Positions 5,711-13,505 of a stretch of DNA of 24,320 bases are shown one piece after another. Every line of letters begins with the position of its first letter. Positions within the stretch are counted from its first letter, which is position 1. This stretch comes from a virus: the IMG/VR virus record IMGVR_UViG_3300031514_000006, positions 1 through 24,320 of that record; one strand, given 5' to 3'. The translations under genes were made by a program, and so were the position numbers. The notes under the pieces were generated by a model. It saw only the letters and a program-made list of their open reading frames with translations. It had not been told where the DNA came from and searched no databases.

Positions 5711-5752
5711 AGAGAAAAAGATCGTCCGCGAAGAGCGAAGCGATACGCGGAC
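5711..5752 (-). terminator. Attenuator-like hairpin in the dnaN leader
   Basis: On the minus strand GTCCGCG (5752-5746), a 15-base loop and CGCGGAC (5730-5724) form a 7-bp stem followed by GATCTTTTTCTCT. It lies between the dnaN promoter and its ribosome binding site, so it would end transcripts of about 100 bases unless read through. Either an attenuator or the 3' end of a small leader RNA. Confidence 0.5.
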
Positions 5753-5802
5753 AGTACTCCCCCGCGAACCCGCTACGCGCCTAAGCGCCGGGCCCTGCGA
5801 GG

Positions 5803-5836
5803 CGTCGGAGGTGACACCCTCAGTCTACCTCCGACG
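5803..5836. promoter_or_regulatory. Operator-like 10-bp inverted repeat over the dnaN promoter
   Basis: CGTCGGAGGT (5803-5812) and ACCTCCGACG (5827-5836) are perfect inverted arms separated by 14 bases. The right arm overlaps the -10 element and the left arm covers the predicted transcript start, a geometry that suits a dimeric repressor. The centre-to-centre arm spacing is 24 bases, a little over two helical turns. Confidence 0.6.
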
Positions 5837-5850
5837 TTCGCCCCGTGCAA
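5822..5850 (-). promoter_or_regulatory. Sigma70-like promoter of the sliding clamp gene
   Basis: On the minus strand TTGCAC (5850-5845) and TAGACT (5827-5822) are 17 bases apart, with predicted transcript start near 5815. This gives a leader of about 130 bases before the dnaN start at 5684. Confidence 0.6.
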
Positions 5851-5995
5851 CCCCCACGTTCTTTTTTCGCCCCGCGACCCCGCTTCCGGAGGGTCTTATT
5901 TAAGGCAGGGGTGCAGTTTGCAAAAAAACGGTCTTCGTCCTCGTATCTTCTTATCTCGAAAGCACTTACGTCAAAAATTTCGTTGCAAAACGACC

Positions 5996-6017
5996 CTGCA
6001 GTAAAGTCTGCAGTAAA
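5996..6017. repeat. Direct repeat CTGCAGTAAA with 12-base period
   Basis: CTGCAGTAAA occurs at 5996-6005 and 6008-6017, one helical-turn-sized step apart. It lies just past the primase stop in A/T-rich sequence. It could be a protein-binding or iteron-like site; only two copies are present. Confidence 0.5.
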
Positions 6018-6036
6018 TGTCGAATAATCCCCGCGG

Positions 6037-8082
6037 TCACACACGACGACGGCCGACGTAGCGAACCGTCGTCTTCGGACGGCCACGCTCGCCGATACGC
6101 GACCCGATTTCGATCTCGATCTCCTCCTCCTCGGCGAGCGAGCGCAGAATCTCGTCTCGCTCTGACGGCCGAATCCCGCGAAAGCGCGCGCAAAGGTCCG
6201 TCTTCGTTACTACGCCGCGCTCGCGAACGAACTCGAGTATCTCGTTCCGCTTCGCCTCAAACGCGCTCTCCGCGAGCTTATGCGTCACTATCGCAATCGT
6301 TCGACCTATGATCGCTTCCGCGAGCTCGCAGGCCCACTGCGCAACCGAATCGCGTACGATTACGTTACCCTCCGCAACCGCGCCGATAATCGAAAGTTTC
6401 CGTGCTGCCTCGTACGCACGTGCCCATAGCGACGAATACGGCTCGCGCACTCGTAGCGCGTACTCCTCGAACTTCTCGAGATACGAGTCGAAGATCGCCC
6501 CGGCTGGCCGCGAGTACGTCACGACCACGTTCCCGAGAGAACTAACGAAATCGACGATCTCGCGCGGTACCGTCCGATCCGCCGGCCGCTGGTGCGTCGT
6601 CCGATCACGACTCTCGAAAAGTAAAATCCGCGAAAGCAGACCGCTCTTTATCGACGAACGCGAGATCGATCGAAAGAAATCCTCCGGCACCGTCGTGCCC
6701 CAAAGCGCGACGTGTGGCCGATCAATAACTCGCGTCTTATCTACGTCCGCGTACGCAACTCCAGTAAAGACGACGTTCGCAGACGTGTAGAGCTTCAAAA
6801 GCAGTGTGGTTACGTTATAGAGATGTGGACTCGAATACGCGTTATGCGTCGTACTAAGAAATCGCCCGAACTCGTCGAGTTGGAAAAGCTGCGCGCGGTT
6901 CCGCTCGAGCGCACGCAGCAGTCCCGAACCGCTCGCGATGTCTTCGGGACCAATAAGTTCGAGTACACCCGATGCCTTCGCAATATCGCGAATCGCTTGC
7001 CGCGTGCGCTCCTTACCGCAACCCGATGGCCCGATGCCAACGCAATAAAGGTTCGTCGTCGTTCCGTACTCGTCTGCGATGCAGTGCGCGCCGCAAAGAA
7101 CGCTCACGAACGATAACGCCGAGCCCAGCGAAAGCATCGGCTGCGGTCGATACGCAGTATCGAGAATATACCTAGAAATCGAGGCCAAAACGCCCGGCGC
7201 ACGCTCCACGAACTCCTCGCTCGGCTTCGCAAACTCGATGACCTCGTCTTCGATCTTTTCGCTCTCGACGATCTGCGCGTAACGACATTCGACGAGCGCA
7301 GTTTCGATCGCGTTAGCGTCGTATCGCGATGCCGATTCCGCGATGCGACAGACCTCGACATCATCGAGCTGCGGCCGGCATCTTCTTCGATTCACGACCG
7401 ATAACGCCGAGTAAATCTCCTCGAAGTCGAAGCCGATCGAACGCAACTTCGCACCGATCCGAAAGAGAACGTCGTTGCGCGTGCCCTCCTCAATAACTCG
7501 CGTCTCGTCTAACTGTGCGGATTTATTGATCTTCGATGTGTACTCTCGTTCGCGTTCATCAAGTAGATCGCACAACCACTTCGGTGGCGTTGAGAGAAAC
7601 TCCTTAGCGGTATCGAGTTCTTTGAGCCACACGTATGCGCCGGCGAGTAGCTTACTCGGCGGTACCACGACGTAGCCACCGTCGGTCCGCACATCGACGT
7701 TGGCCGCGAGTTTGCGAACTGAGCACCGCCACGAAACGCCGTCCGGCCTGCGAAAGAAAAAGTGACGACCGCCTGACGGCGTCACCGAAATCGCACGCGC
7801 ACTCTCAACGAGCTCGCACGCTTGCTCTTCGTCTTCGGGCCAGCGTACGTCGTCCTTCGAGTCGATATCGATAATAACAAGACCTGCAGCAGAGACGCCG
7901 ATATTCGCGTTCGGCCAGCGCAGCCACCACGACTCGATCGTCTTCGTGTCGAGCGTCGCGTCACGAACGCCGTGCTCTGTAAGCGGATTCTTCGCGCCCG
8001 CAACGACCGGCAACACCTCGTAACCGAGCTCCGCATAGCGAATCGCAGCGTGCAGATTACCGAATTTCGCTGACGATGACAT
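6037..8082 (-). CDS. Prim-pol primase with helicase-type ATPase domain
   Basis: A 681-residue replication protein. Residues 8-160 match the archaeal-type primase/polymerase (prim-pol, D5-type) fold, with motif DID (72-74), the SGGRHFFF motif (103-110) and DGGYVVVPPS. Residues about 195-255 look like a primase C-terminal helical domain (NRRRCRPQLDDVEVCRIAES). Residues 345-570 form a P-loop helicase-like ATPase of the DUF3987/D5 sort: Walker A GPSGCGKERT (351-360), Walker B FQLDEFG (400-406), sensor ALWGTTVPEDFF. The C-terminus has a winged-helix look (VTKTDLCARF). It probably opens and primes DNA. The start at 8082 (MSSSAKFG) is chosen for GTGGAG upstream and only 26 bases overlap with rusA; a longer frame begins at 8151. 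Confidence 0.9.
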   Translation of the reverse strand: MSSSAKFGNLHAAIRYAELGYEVLPVVAGAKNPLTEHGVRDATLDTKTIESWWLRWPNANIGVSAAGLVIIDIDSKDDVRWPEDEEQACELVESARAISVTPSGGRHFFFRRPDGVSWRCSVRKLAANVDVRTDGGYVVVPPSKLLAGAYVWLKELDTAKEFLSTPPKWLCDLLDEREREYTSKINKSAQLDETRVIEEGTRNDVLFRIGAKLRSIGFDFEEIYSALSVVNRRRCRPQLDDVEVCRIAESASRYDANAIETALVECRYAQIVESEKIEDEVIEFAKPSEEFVERAPGVLASISRYILDTAYRPQPMLSLGSALSFVSVLCGAHCIADEYGTTTNLYCVGIGPSGCGKERTRQAIRDIAKASGVLELIGPEDIASGSGLLRALERNRAQLFQLDEFGRFLSTTHNAYSSPHLYNVTTLLLKLYTSANVVFTGVAYADVDKTRVIDRPHVALWGTTVPEDFFRSISRSSIKSGLLSRILLFESRDRTTHQRPADRTVPREIVDFVSSLGNVVVTYSRPAGAIFDSYLEKFEEYALRVREPYSSLWARAYEAARKLSIIGAVAEGNVIVRDSVAQWACELAEAIIGRTIAIVTHKLAESAFEAKRNEILEFVRERGVVTKTDLCARFRGIRPSERDEILRSLAEEEEIEIEIGSRIGERGRPKTTVRYVGRRRV

Positions 8083-8413
8083 GGCATTCTCCACGCGGTA
8101 CCACTTCGCCACGAACGACTTCGATCCGCGATACGAGAAAATCGTCCGCAATTAGACCCGTAAACTCGAGTACGTCGAGGATCGCCTTGAGGACGTTATC
8201 GATATCACGCCGCCGATTATCCGGCGGACGCACTTCGACGAAGACTTCGACTTCGCGATCGAACCGTACGTCTTTCGGAACCGAAAGCACAACGAGTTCG
8301 CGATAGTTCTTCGCGGCACGCGAGAGATAGTGACGACCCCTCGCATGCCGCCAGTAGGAATTCACCGACGGCGGATACGGCAACACGAGCTCGACTCTAC
8401 GCTTCGATGGCAT
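8057..8413 (-). CDS. rusA: RusA-like Holliday junction resolvase
   Basis: A RusA-family endodeoxyribonuclease that cuts Holliday junctions during recombination or before packaging. Evidence is the family pattern LPYPPSVNSYWRH near the N-terminus and RRRDIDNVLKAILDVLEFTGLIADDFLV, which carries the conserved acidic metal-binding residues (DIDN, DD). Length of 118 aa is normal (about 120). I chose ATG 8413, eight bases after the stop of the DUF669 gene; a GTG at 8440 would give 127 aa with a 20-base overlap. Neither has a strong ribosome binding site, suggesting translational coupling. It lies between the recombination ATPase/DUF669 pair and the primase. Confidence 0.9.
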   Translation of the reverse strand: MPSKRRVELVLPYPPSVNSYWRHARGRHYLSRAAKNYRELVVLSVPKDVRFDREVEVFVEVRPPDNRRRDIDNVLKAILDVLEFTGLIADDFLVSRIEVVRGEVVPRGECHVIVSEIR

Positions 8414-8420
8414 CACGATG

Positions 8421-8888
8421 TCATCGCTGCGCGTTGCCACGACGTGGTGGCCGCGGCGTCGATTCCTTAGTCTCGCCTAACTTCGGCTCCGGTAATCGAT
8501 ACGGATAGTAGTTCACGACTCGCGGATACTGCACGCCGTTCGGCGAAGATCGATAACGAAGATCGATAACAAGCAGCGAGCGAAGTAACTCGTCCGTATC
8601 CGAAATCTTCGTCTTGCCGCACGCCGCGCAGATCGCGGCCAGCTCGGCCTTCGCATACTCGCGAGCCACCGGATTATCGTGAAAGACGTTCACACGCACG
8701 AGGATCGTTCGACCGAGATGCTCCGCAGGTTCTTGCACGGTAAACTCGACCGCGAGATACTGGCCTGTGCCGCTCATCGACGAGCGAATCTCGGTCTTCG
8801 TGATCGCGACTACGTAACGACCTTCTGGTAGCATGCCGAACCGAGTCGGCACGCTCGACGCATCGAATTCTTCGGGTAGTAACGCCAT
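8421..8888 (-). CDS. DUF669 family protein, probable recombination or ssDNA partner
   Basis: A 155-residue protein starting at 8888 (MALLPEEFDA) with AAAGGAG nine bases upstream. The pattern LPEGRYVVAITKTEIRSS then GQYLAVEFTVQEPAEHLGRTI, followed by a helical AKAELAAICAACGK and the strand region VIDLRYRSSPNGVQYPRV, is that of DUF669. In phages it usually follows Sak/Erf-type recombination genes, as here, and may act as a single-strand DNA binding partner; the biochemical role is not settled. A longer frame up to 8939 would overlap the preceding gene and lacks a good ribosome binding site. Confidence 0.82.
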   Translation of the reverse strand: MALLPEEFDASSVPTRFGMLPEGRYVVAITKTEIRSSMSGTGQYLAVEFTVQEPAEHLGRTILVRVNVFHDNPVAREYAKAELAAICAACGKTKISDTDELLRSLLVIDLRYRSSPNGVQYPRVVNYYPYRLPEPKLGETKESTPRPPRRGNAQR

Positions 8889-8905
8889 CGCTTCTCTCCT
8901 TTCTC

Positions 8906-9646
8906 TTAGTAACCGATCGCCTTCGCAAACGCATCCCACGAGAGCGGAAGTTCACCTGTAAGTCCGTATCGGTTCTTCGCCACGCACGTCGGTCCGCCGG
9001 AAACGCGAATAACGCGCTCGCAATCCGTCTTCGATGCGACCGCGACACCACGAGTCTTGCCGAAGTTGCCCGTCTCCGTTCTGACAGCGAATCGCCAGTG
9101 CGCGAAGAGCACTGCATCCATCCACTCGGTTATAAGCGCGGCCGACGTTTTATGCAGCCGCGGCGAATAACGATCGTACGCCGGCGACTCCGGATCCTCG
9201 AACCGCTCGACCTTCGCATGCGCAATGCCGACCACAATCATCCGCCGCTGCGCTCGAATCTCGTCGAGAATACCGATAACCTCGCGCCAGACTCTAAGCG
9301 CTGCCACGTAACCGCGACCGTAACCGCCATCTACACGTTCGATTGTTGAGACGTTGTGCTCCGCACATACGTAGTCGTGTATTAATCTCTCGAGCCAGTC
9401 GAGCGAGTCCACCACAATCGTCTCGAAATCGTGTGCTTCGTCGCGCACGTAGCAGAGCGCGCGACGTACTTCGTCGTACGACTTCGCTAACGGAAAATGC
9501 GCGACATCGAGATCACCGAGGCCGTCTTCCGTCAGTACGAAGATCGGTTTCGGTGCCGACGCGCCGAACGTCGTCTTGCCAATGCCCTCGACGCCGTAAA
9601 GCATCACTCTCGGCGGTAACTTCTCGACTTCGCGAATCGGTCTCAT
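8906..9646 (-). CDS. Sak4-like RecA-fold recombination ATPase
   Basis: A 246-residue P-loop ATPase of the phage AAA_24/Sak4 type, a short RecA-like single-strand annealing or strand-exchange protein. Walker A is GVEGIGKTT (18-26); Walker B is ETIVVDSLD (75-83). The next conserved portion includes RRMIVVGIAHAKVERFEDP and the region LITEWMDAVLFAH. It lacks the extra domains of full RecA. It heads the replication cluster, with the DUF669 and RusA genes directly after it, a common phage recombination set. The start at 9646 has a GAGGG ribosome binding site. The 99-base gap upstream shows only a weak TTGACG and A-run, without a good -10. Confidence 0.87.
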   Translation of the reverse strand: MRPIREVEKLPPRVMLYGVEGIGKTTFGASAPKPIFVLTEDGLGDLDVAHFPLAKSYDEVRRALCYVRDEAHDFETIVVDSLDWLERLIHDYVCAEHNVSTIERVDGGYGRGYVAALRVWREVIGILDEIRAQRRMIVVGIAHAKVERFEDPESPAYDRYSPRLHKTSAALITEWMDAVLFAHWRFAVRTETGNFGKTRGVAVASKTDCERVIRVSGGPTCVAKNRYGLTGELPLSWDAFAKAIGY

Positions 9647-9723
9647 AACTATGCCCTCACACTTCGCACAACTCCTCGAACCCGCAACCGTAACTTACCT
9701 CGTGTTCGATTTTTTTGTAGTCG

Positions 9724-9743
9724 CGTCGTCAAAAATGATGACG
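9724..9743. terminator. Weak hairpin after the glycosyltransferase gene
   Basis: CGTCGTCA (9724-9731), four A's and TGATGACG (9736-9743) pair with one G-T wobble, immediately after the 499-aa gene. There is no T-run on the minus strand, so termination would be weak. It marks the border between the structural and replication genes. Confidence 0.35.
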
Positions 9744-9745
9744 TT

Positions 9746-11245
9746 TCATCGAACCGAAATCAGCAGAATTGCCTTGTTTTCTAGGCGAATTTGCGCGTGC
9801 TCGACGCCGTGCAAAAAATCGCATAGCTCGGGGTTGATACCGTGATGTCGACCGAACGGCATCTCGGATGGGAACTGCGTGACATCGTTCGTGACCACGA
9901 CATGTCGCCACTTCGTGTGTCGCTGACGCTCGCACTTCGATCGCGTTACGACTTCGCGCAGCCAACTGCGAACGTGTGCAAACGGCCAGTACGCGAGAAC
10001 GTCTTTCACGAGGAGCGCATCGCCGTCGGGAAGCGAATCGATCTCGAACGCGTTCGCATACTCGAAGCGAAGATTCGGTAGATCGCTTTCCGGCAGTACC
10101 TCGCGCACGCAGTCGAGGCCCACGACTTCGACACCGGTTCGATGCGCGATCTCTTTCGTGATGCGACCGTTACCGCATCCAAGATCGACGATCTTTCTCC
10201 AACTGTGCGTCTTAGCTAAAGTCTCAATGCATGCAAGATACGCGCGATCGTCTGGCGAAGGTAAATCGAAGACACGTGTGGCACCGCGTCGATAAAGACA
10301 CGCGAACGCAGACTCACACTCTTCGATCTCGTGTTCGGCGAGCCTCGAGAACTCGCGCCACACGAACGTCTCGAACGGAAGATGCGGCGCGAAATCGACG
10401 GCGCAGTCGCGAGCATTCCAGTCGCATGCGCGGAAGAGCTTCGAGACCGGACGATGCACTACGAATCTTCGATTATCGATCGAACACACGAACGCAGGAT
10501 GCTGCCACGTCGCCGGCCCGACAATCGTGTACGGCGACTCCGTAATCGCAAGCGCAAGTCGCCACGCGTCTTGATCGCCGTAAAGATGCTGAAAGTAGAA
10601 ATCGCTGTGTTGGCAGATCCAATCCGCGATGACAACGAGTGGCCACGCGTTCTCGCGATCGACGAAGAATTGGCCGCCTTGCACGCCGACTACATCGCGT
10701 CGTTCATGCGAAGGCCAGACGTAATGCCAACGGATATTCTGCCGACTTTCGCTCCAGAACGCGAAGTCCGAGAAGCGATCGAAGTACGGCGTCGGATCGA
10801 CGACGCAGTACGCGTCAGCATCGAGGAAAAGAACACGACGAAATCGTGTGTGCCGGACCGCGTGCAACTTCGCTTCCCAGCCGCGGAGAATACGCGGCTG
10901 CGTCGTTTTCGCAACTTCGCGTGCATCGACGATGCGAACGTCGTAGCCAGCCACGTCGGATTCGCAGATCGACTCCTCGTCAGCGTAGTGGCCGCGCCAC
11001 ACTTCGATCGGTCCGCGATAGCCGATGTGGCGAAGTAAACGCACACCGACTACGATGCCTGGCCAATATCGACCACCGCCGACGTAAACGATTCCGAAGT
11101 CGAAGTCGTGGCCAGCGTACGGCTCGTTGTGTGCAAGATCGATAACGCGATCGAGCGCTTCGTAGTGAGCGCGGATCGTGTTCGGACAATACGCCCACTT
11201 TCGATCGCCGGTGTGATCGCGAACGTTCGCGAGCGGATCGATCAT
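9746..11245 (-). CDS. Glycosyltransferase-methyltransferase fusion
   Basis: A 499-residue protein with two enzyme halves. Residues about 45-290 look like a GT-A glycosyltransferase: ILRGWEAKLHAVRHTRFRRVLFLDADAYC contains the DxD motif (D142-A-D144) that binds metal and nucleotide-sugar, resembling the mannosyltransferase/MNN1-like families. Residues about 330-499 are a class I SAM methyltransferase, with motif I VDLGCGNG (353-360) and acidic VVGLDCV (374-380). A segment at about 435-447 (RSKCERQRHTKWR) is encoded by a dispersed DNA repeat and looks like an insertion between the last helix and strand of the methyltransferase. As the last gene of the tail cluster it may modify tail adhesins or a host surface glycan. 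Start 11245, GAGG upstream. Confidence 0.82.
   Translation of the reverse strand: MIDPLANVRDHTGDRKWAYCPNTIRAHYEALDRVIDLAHNEPYAGHDFDFGIVYVGGGRYWPGIVVGVRLLRHIGYRGPIEVWRGHYADEESICESDVAGYDVRIVDAREVAKTTQPRILRGWEAKLHAVRHTRFRRVLFLDADAYCVVDPTPYFDRFSDFAFWSESRQNIRWHYVWPSHERRDVVGVQGGQFFVDRENAWPLVVIADWICQHSDFYFQHLYGDQDAWRLALAITESPYTIVGPATWQHPAFVCSIDNRRFVVHRPVSKLFRACDWNARDCAVDFAPHLPFETFVWREFSRLAEHEIEECESAFACLYRRGATRVFDLPSPDDRAYLACIETLAKTHSWRKIVDLGCGNGRITKEIAHRTGVEVVGLDCVREVLPESDLPNLRFEYANAFEIDSLPDGDALLVKDVLAYWPFAHVRSWLREVVTRSKCERQRHTKWRHVVVTNDVTQFPSEMPFGRHHGINPELCDFLHGVEHAQIRLENKAILLISVR
9909..9939. repeat. Dispersed repeat copy inside the methyltransferase domain
   Basis: CACTTCGTGTGTCGCT, then GACGCTCGCACTTCG, matches the 23-bp unit of the array at 15931-16017 apart from one extra base and one substitution. 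The extra base makes the period 24, which preserves the reading frame. Confidence 0.75.
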
Positions 11246-11255
11246 GACGACCTCG

Positions 11256-11273
11256 ACTTAGGCGGGCCTAAGT
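11256..11273. repeat. Inverted repeat ACTTAGGC-GG-GCCTAAGT on a stop codon
   Basis: Perfect 8-bp arms with a 2-base centre overlap the stop codon of the 388-aa gene and precede the ribosome binding site of the 499-aa gene. It resembles the palindromes at 380, 4515 and 23502 in form and position. Confidence 0.55.
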
Positions 11274-12424
11274 ACGAACGAACCTGATGCGCAACGACCG
11301 GGGAGAATCGTGAGATAAATTGTCGGGTTACCGGGGCATCCTGTTACTGTTACCTCAAAGTTATCGGGATTTAGAGTGCAAAATGAAGTACCACACACCA
11401 GTGTAACCGAAGGATAAATACTGCCGTTCTCGCAACGCGCAGAAAAGTACACAAACAGGTACTCTGGAGGCGGTCCGTTATCGCACGGCGGATTAGGTAT
11501 CGTAAACGACCATCCTATAATTCCCCACACCCAACCCGAAGAGTAGCTCACTCCGGAAAACGTCCTTCCAGAAACGACGAAATCATACTCGAGCACGTAC
11601 TCACTGCCGTCTTGCGGGCAGCATCCGCCACCGCCACCGCCACCACCACCACCACCACCCGGACTCGAAATCGATCCGCCGTACGGCGCGCTCGTACAGT
11701 CGGGAACGCGCACGCGATTGCCGCTCGCATCCTCGTAGAAGATATCAACGATCGTACCCGAGTAGTCGCGAACAACGCAGAGCTTCGTTAGGCAGTCGAT
11801 GCACTGTCTCTCTTCGTCTTCGTCTCGCTCTTCTTCGTCTTCGATCGCGAAGCCGTAAGGACCGTAGTACGCGTAGCCGTACTCGTCCGTCTTCAACTTC
11901 TTGCATCGCCGCTGGTGCCGCGAATCGCCGAGTCGAAGTAGCGCGTAGTTGCCGGCGCGATAAAGGATACGAGCTGGCCCGTAGTCGTCCGCTTCGAGAA
12001 AATACGGATCGCCGGGAATCGCGTGCGCATACTTACCCTCACCGTAGACGTAACCGAAGACGACGCCGCTCACCGCTGCACGCGCGAGCGTGACACCGTC
12101 CGATGGCTCGATAAGGACGACGAACGGATCGCACGAGTCCTCAGGAGCTTCGACGCGATACGCTTGCGGTGCGAGGAGCGCGCTCGGTGACGTGAAGTTG
12201 CCAACGATGCGCCACACCGTGTACTCGCGCGCCGGTATCGGTGTCTTCACGTAAACGATATTATGCGGCTGCAACGCGCGGAAAATCTCTTTCTCGGTAT
12301 CGCTCGGCGATGCTCGCGGTCGCAAAACGCGACGCGCCGATTCGATCAGGAGATTGATCCGATCGGCGCGCGTAAGTTCGCCGATCGGATCACCTGGAGA
12401 AACGAACGATAACGGATCGCTCAC
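11258..12424 (-). CDS. Probable tail fibre or tail-tip protein with polyglycine linker
   Basis: A 388-residue protein, GTG start at 12424 with GAGG upstream. The N-terminal half (about 90-180) has the pattern of phage capsid/tail proteins with repeated beta strands (VVLIEPSDGVTLARAAVSGVVFGYV, ARILYRAGNYALLRLGD). An acidic segment with a C-x-x-C pair (EERQCIDCLTKLC) follows, then twelve glycines (about 255-266). The C-terminal 120 residues begin CCPQDGSEYVLEY and are beta-rich with about eight cysteines, suggesting a disulphide-linked tip domain. The layout of body, flexible linker and compact tip suits receptor binding, but no known adhesin is recognised. It follows a tail gene and precedes the glycosyltransferase. 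Confidence 0.7.
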   Translation of the reverse strand: MSDPLSFVSPGDPIGELTRADRINLLIESARRVLRPRASPSDTEKEIFRALQPHNIVYVKTPIPAREYTVWRIVGNFTSPSALLAPQAYRVEAPEDSCDPFVVLIEPSDGVTLARAAVSGVVFGYVYGEGKYAHAIPGDPYFLEADDYGPARILYRAGNYALLRLGDSRHQRRCKKLKTDEYGYAYYGPYGFAIEDEEERDEDEERQCIDCLTKLCVVRDYSGTIVDIFYEDASGNRVRVPDCTSAPYGGSISSPGGGGGGGGGGGGCCPQDGSEYVLEYDFVVSGRTFSGVSYSSGWVWGIIGWSFTIPNPPCDNGPPPEYLFVYFSARCENGSIYPSVTLVCGTSFCTLNPDNFEVTVTGCPGNPTIYLTILPGRCASGSFVLRPA

Positions 12425-12433
12425 GACTTTACC

Positions 12434-13504
12434 TCACGTTCCGATACCGAGTAGACTAAAGTCGCCTTCTTCGTAAACGACCGAGACGTACGCCGCAACC
12501 GGTTCTTGAACGACCATGCCCCAGCGCGTAACTGGTCGATATTTCACCCAGAGATAGTCGTGGCCACGCTTCAGTGGCACCGTTATGTCCTTCGTGATGC
12601 GAACGTTTCGCTGGTTGCGTTCGACTCGAAACTTGTGGGTAACTTTCCACGCGCTCGCATTTTCTTTATCCGCGACGCAGCCGAGATAAAGAACCTCGCC
12701 CGGTTCGAAGTGATAGAATTTCTTCTTATTGACTTTGCCGATCAGACTCATCACGGTTTGAATATACGCGACATTCACGACTGGAATCGTGATGCGCCGC
12801 TCGAATGAGAGCGATGGCGCAGCGATGTCACAACCCTCGATCGAATCTTCGGAGACGTTGATTGCGTTCTCGAAATCCGGCGCATCGGCGGGCATCGTCC
12901 ACACACCGCCACTCGTACCGACTGGCGCGGGATTGCGATCGAGGACCCAACGCGTGCCGTACTGCACTACGATCCGATACGGACCATACGTCCACGCTGC
13001 CGGTCCGCCGGTTACGAAAATCGTTCGACCTACGTGCGTGGGATTCGGTACGATGCCGTCGGGGATCACTTCGAAAGTCGCGACACACTGCAGATTCGTT
13101 CCGCTCGCCGTCGCGTTGCCAGCGCCGACGCGACCTTGCGAGATCGCGCTCGTGACGTGAATCTGCTGCGCCTCCGCGGAGATCGAGTAACCGAACGAGA
13201 GATCGACCGTATCCGACGCCGGCGCTGACTTCGTTGGCGACGGCGGACTCGCATCGACCGCTTCGTCGCTCGGCTCCGCGGAATACGTGATCGAAACGTC
13301 GTAAGTTCGACCGTCCTCGTTTGCGCGAATAGCTACGTCGGACCGCGTAAGACCTAGGAAAATCGGGGGCGTGTACGCGTAAATCGCGTTCGCGACCGAG
13401 ATCGCGTCAGGATAGTCGATTGCGTGCACGTTGATCCGATAACTCGTGCGGTTATACGAAAGCGACAGCTCGTCGGGATTGATCTTGAAGAGAAGATGCG
13501 GCAT
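12434..13504 (-). CDS. Probable distal tail protein, 356 aa
   Basis: A 356-residue protein starting one base after the tape measure stop. The position directly downstream of the tape measure gene is normally that of the distal tail or baseplate hub protein. The sequence is beta-rich without membrane segments: PHLLFKINPDELSLSYNR at the start, a Ser/Pro/Ala-rich linker near residue 85 (ASPPSPTKSAPASD), DLSFGYSISAEAQQIHVTSAI, a segment of about 130 residues that may be a beta-sandwich, and a C-terminal GKVNKKKFYHFEPGEVLYLGC. No named family is recognised; the assignment rests on synteny. Confidence 0.7.
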   Translation of the reverse strand: MPHLLFKINPDELSLSYNRTSYRINVHAIDYPDAISVANAIYAYTPPIFLGLTRSDVAIRANEDGRTYDVSITYSAEPSDEAVDASPPSPTKSAPASDTVDLSFGYSISAEAQQIHVTSAISQGRVGAGNATASGTNLQCVATFEVIPDGIVPNPTHVGRTIFVTGGPAAWTYGPYRIVVQYGTRWVLDRNPAPVGTSGGVWTMPADAPDFENAINVSEDSIEGCDIAAPSLSFERRITIPVVNVAYIQTVMSLIGKVNKKKFYHFEPGEVLYLGCVADKENASAWKVTHKFRVERNQRNVRITKDITVPLKRGHDYLWVKYRPVTRWGMVVQEPVAAYVSVVYEEGDFSLLGIGT

Positions 13505-13505
13505 A

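Larger units (their letters stand above)
5685..6036. other. 352-base gene-free regulatory gap between primase and clamp genes
   Basis: This gap holds a sigma70-like promoter, an operator-like inverted repeat and an attenuator (listed separately). Its distal half, 5895-6025, is A/T-rich with runs such as CAAAAAAACG, and repeats of TGCAGTAAA and TTGCA. A further TTGACG lies at about 5967-5972 but lacks a good -10. The composition and location between two replication genes would suit a replication origin, but no defined origin motif was seen. Confidence 0.5.

Noticed and set aside
5820-6086. 88-codon minus-strand frame running from the primase end into the gap
   Set aside because: It starts inside the primase gene without a ribosome binding site, ends at the clamp promoter, and has no recognisable protein pattern. 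It is more likely A/T-rich regulatory DNA.
8421-8939. Longer DUF669 start at 8939
   Set aside because: It would overlap the Sak4-like gene, and the extra residues do not look like the family; AAAGGAG supports the start at 8888.
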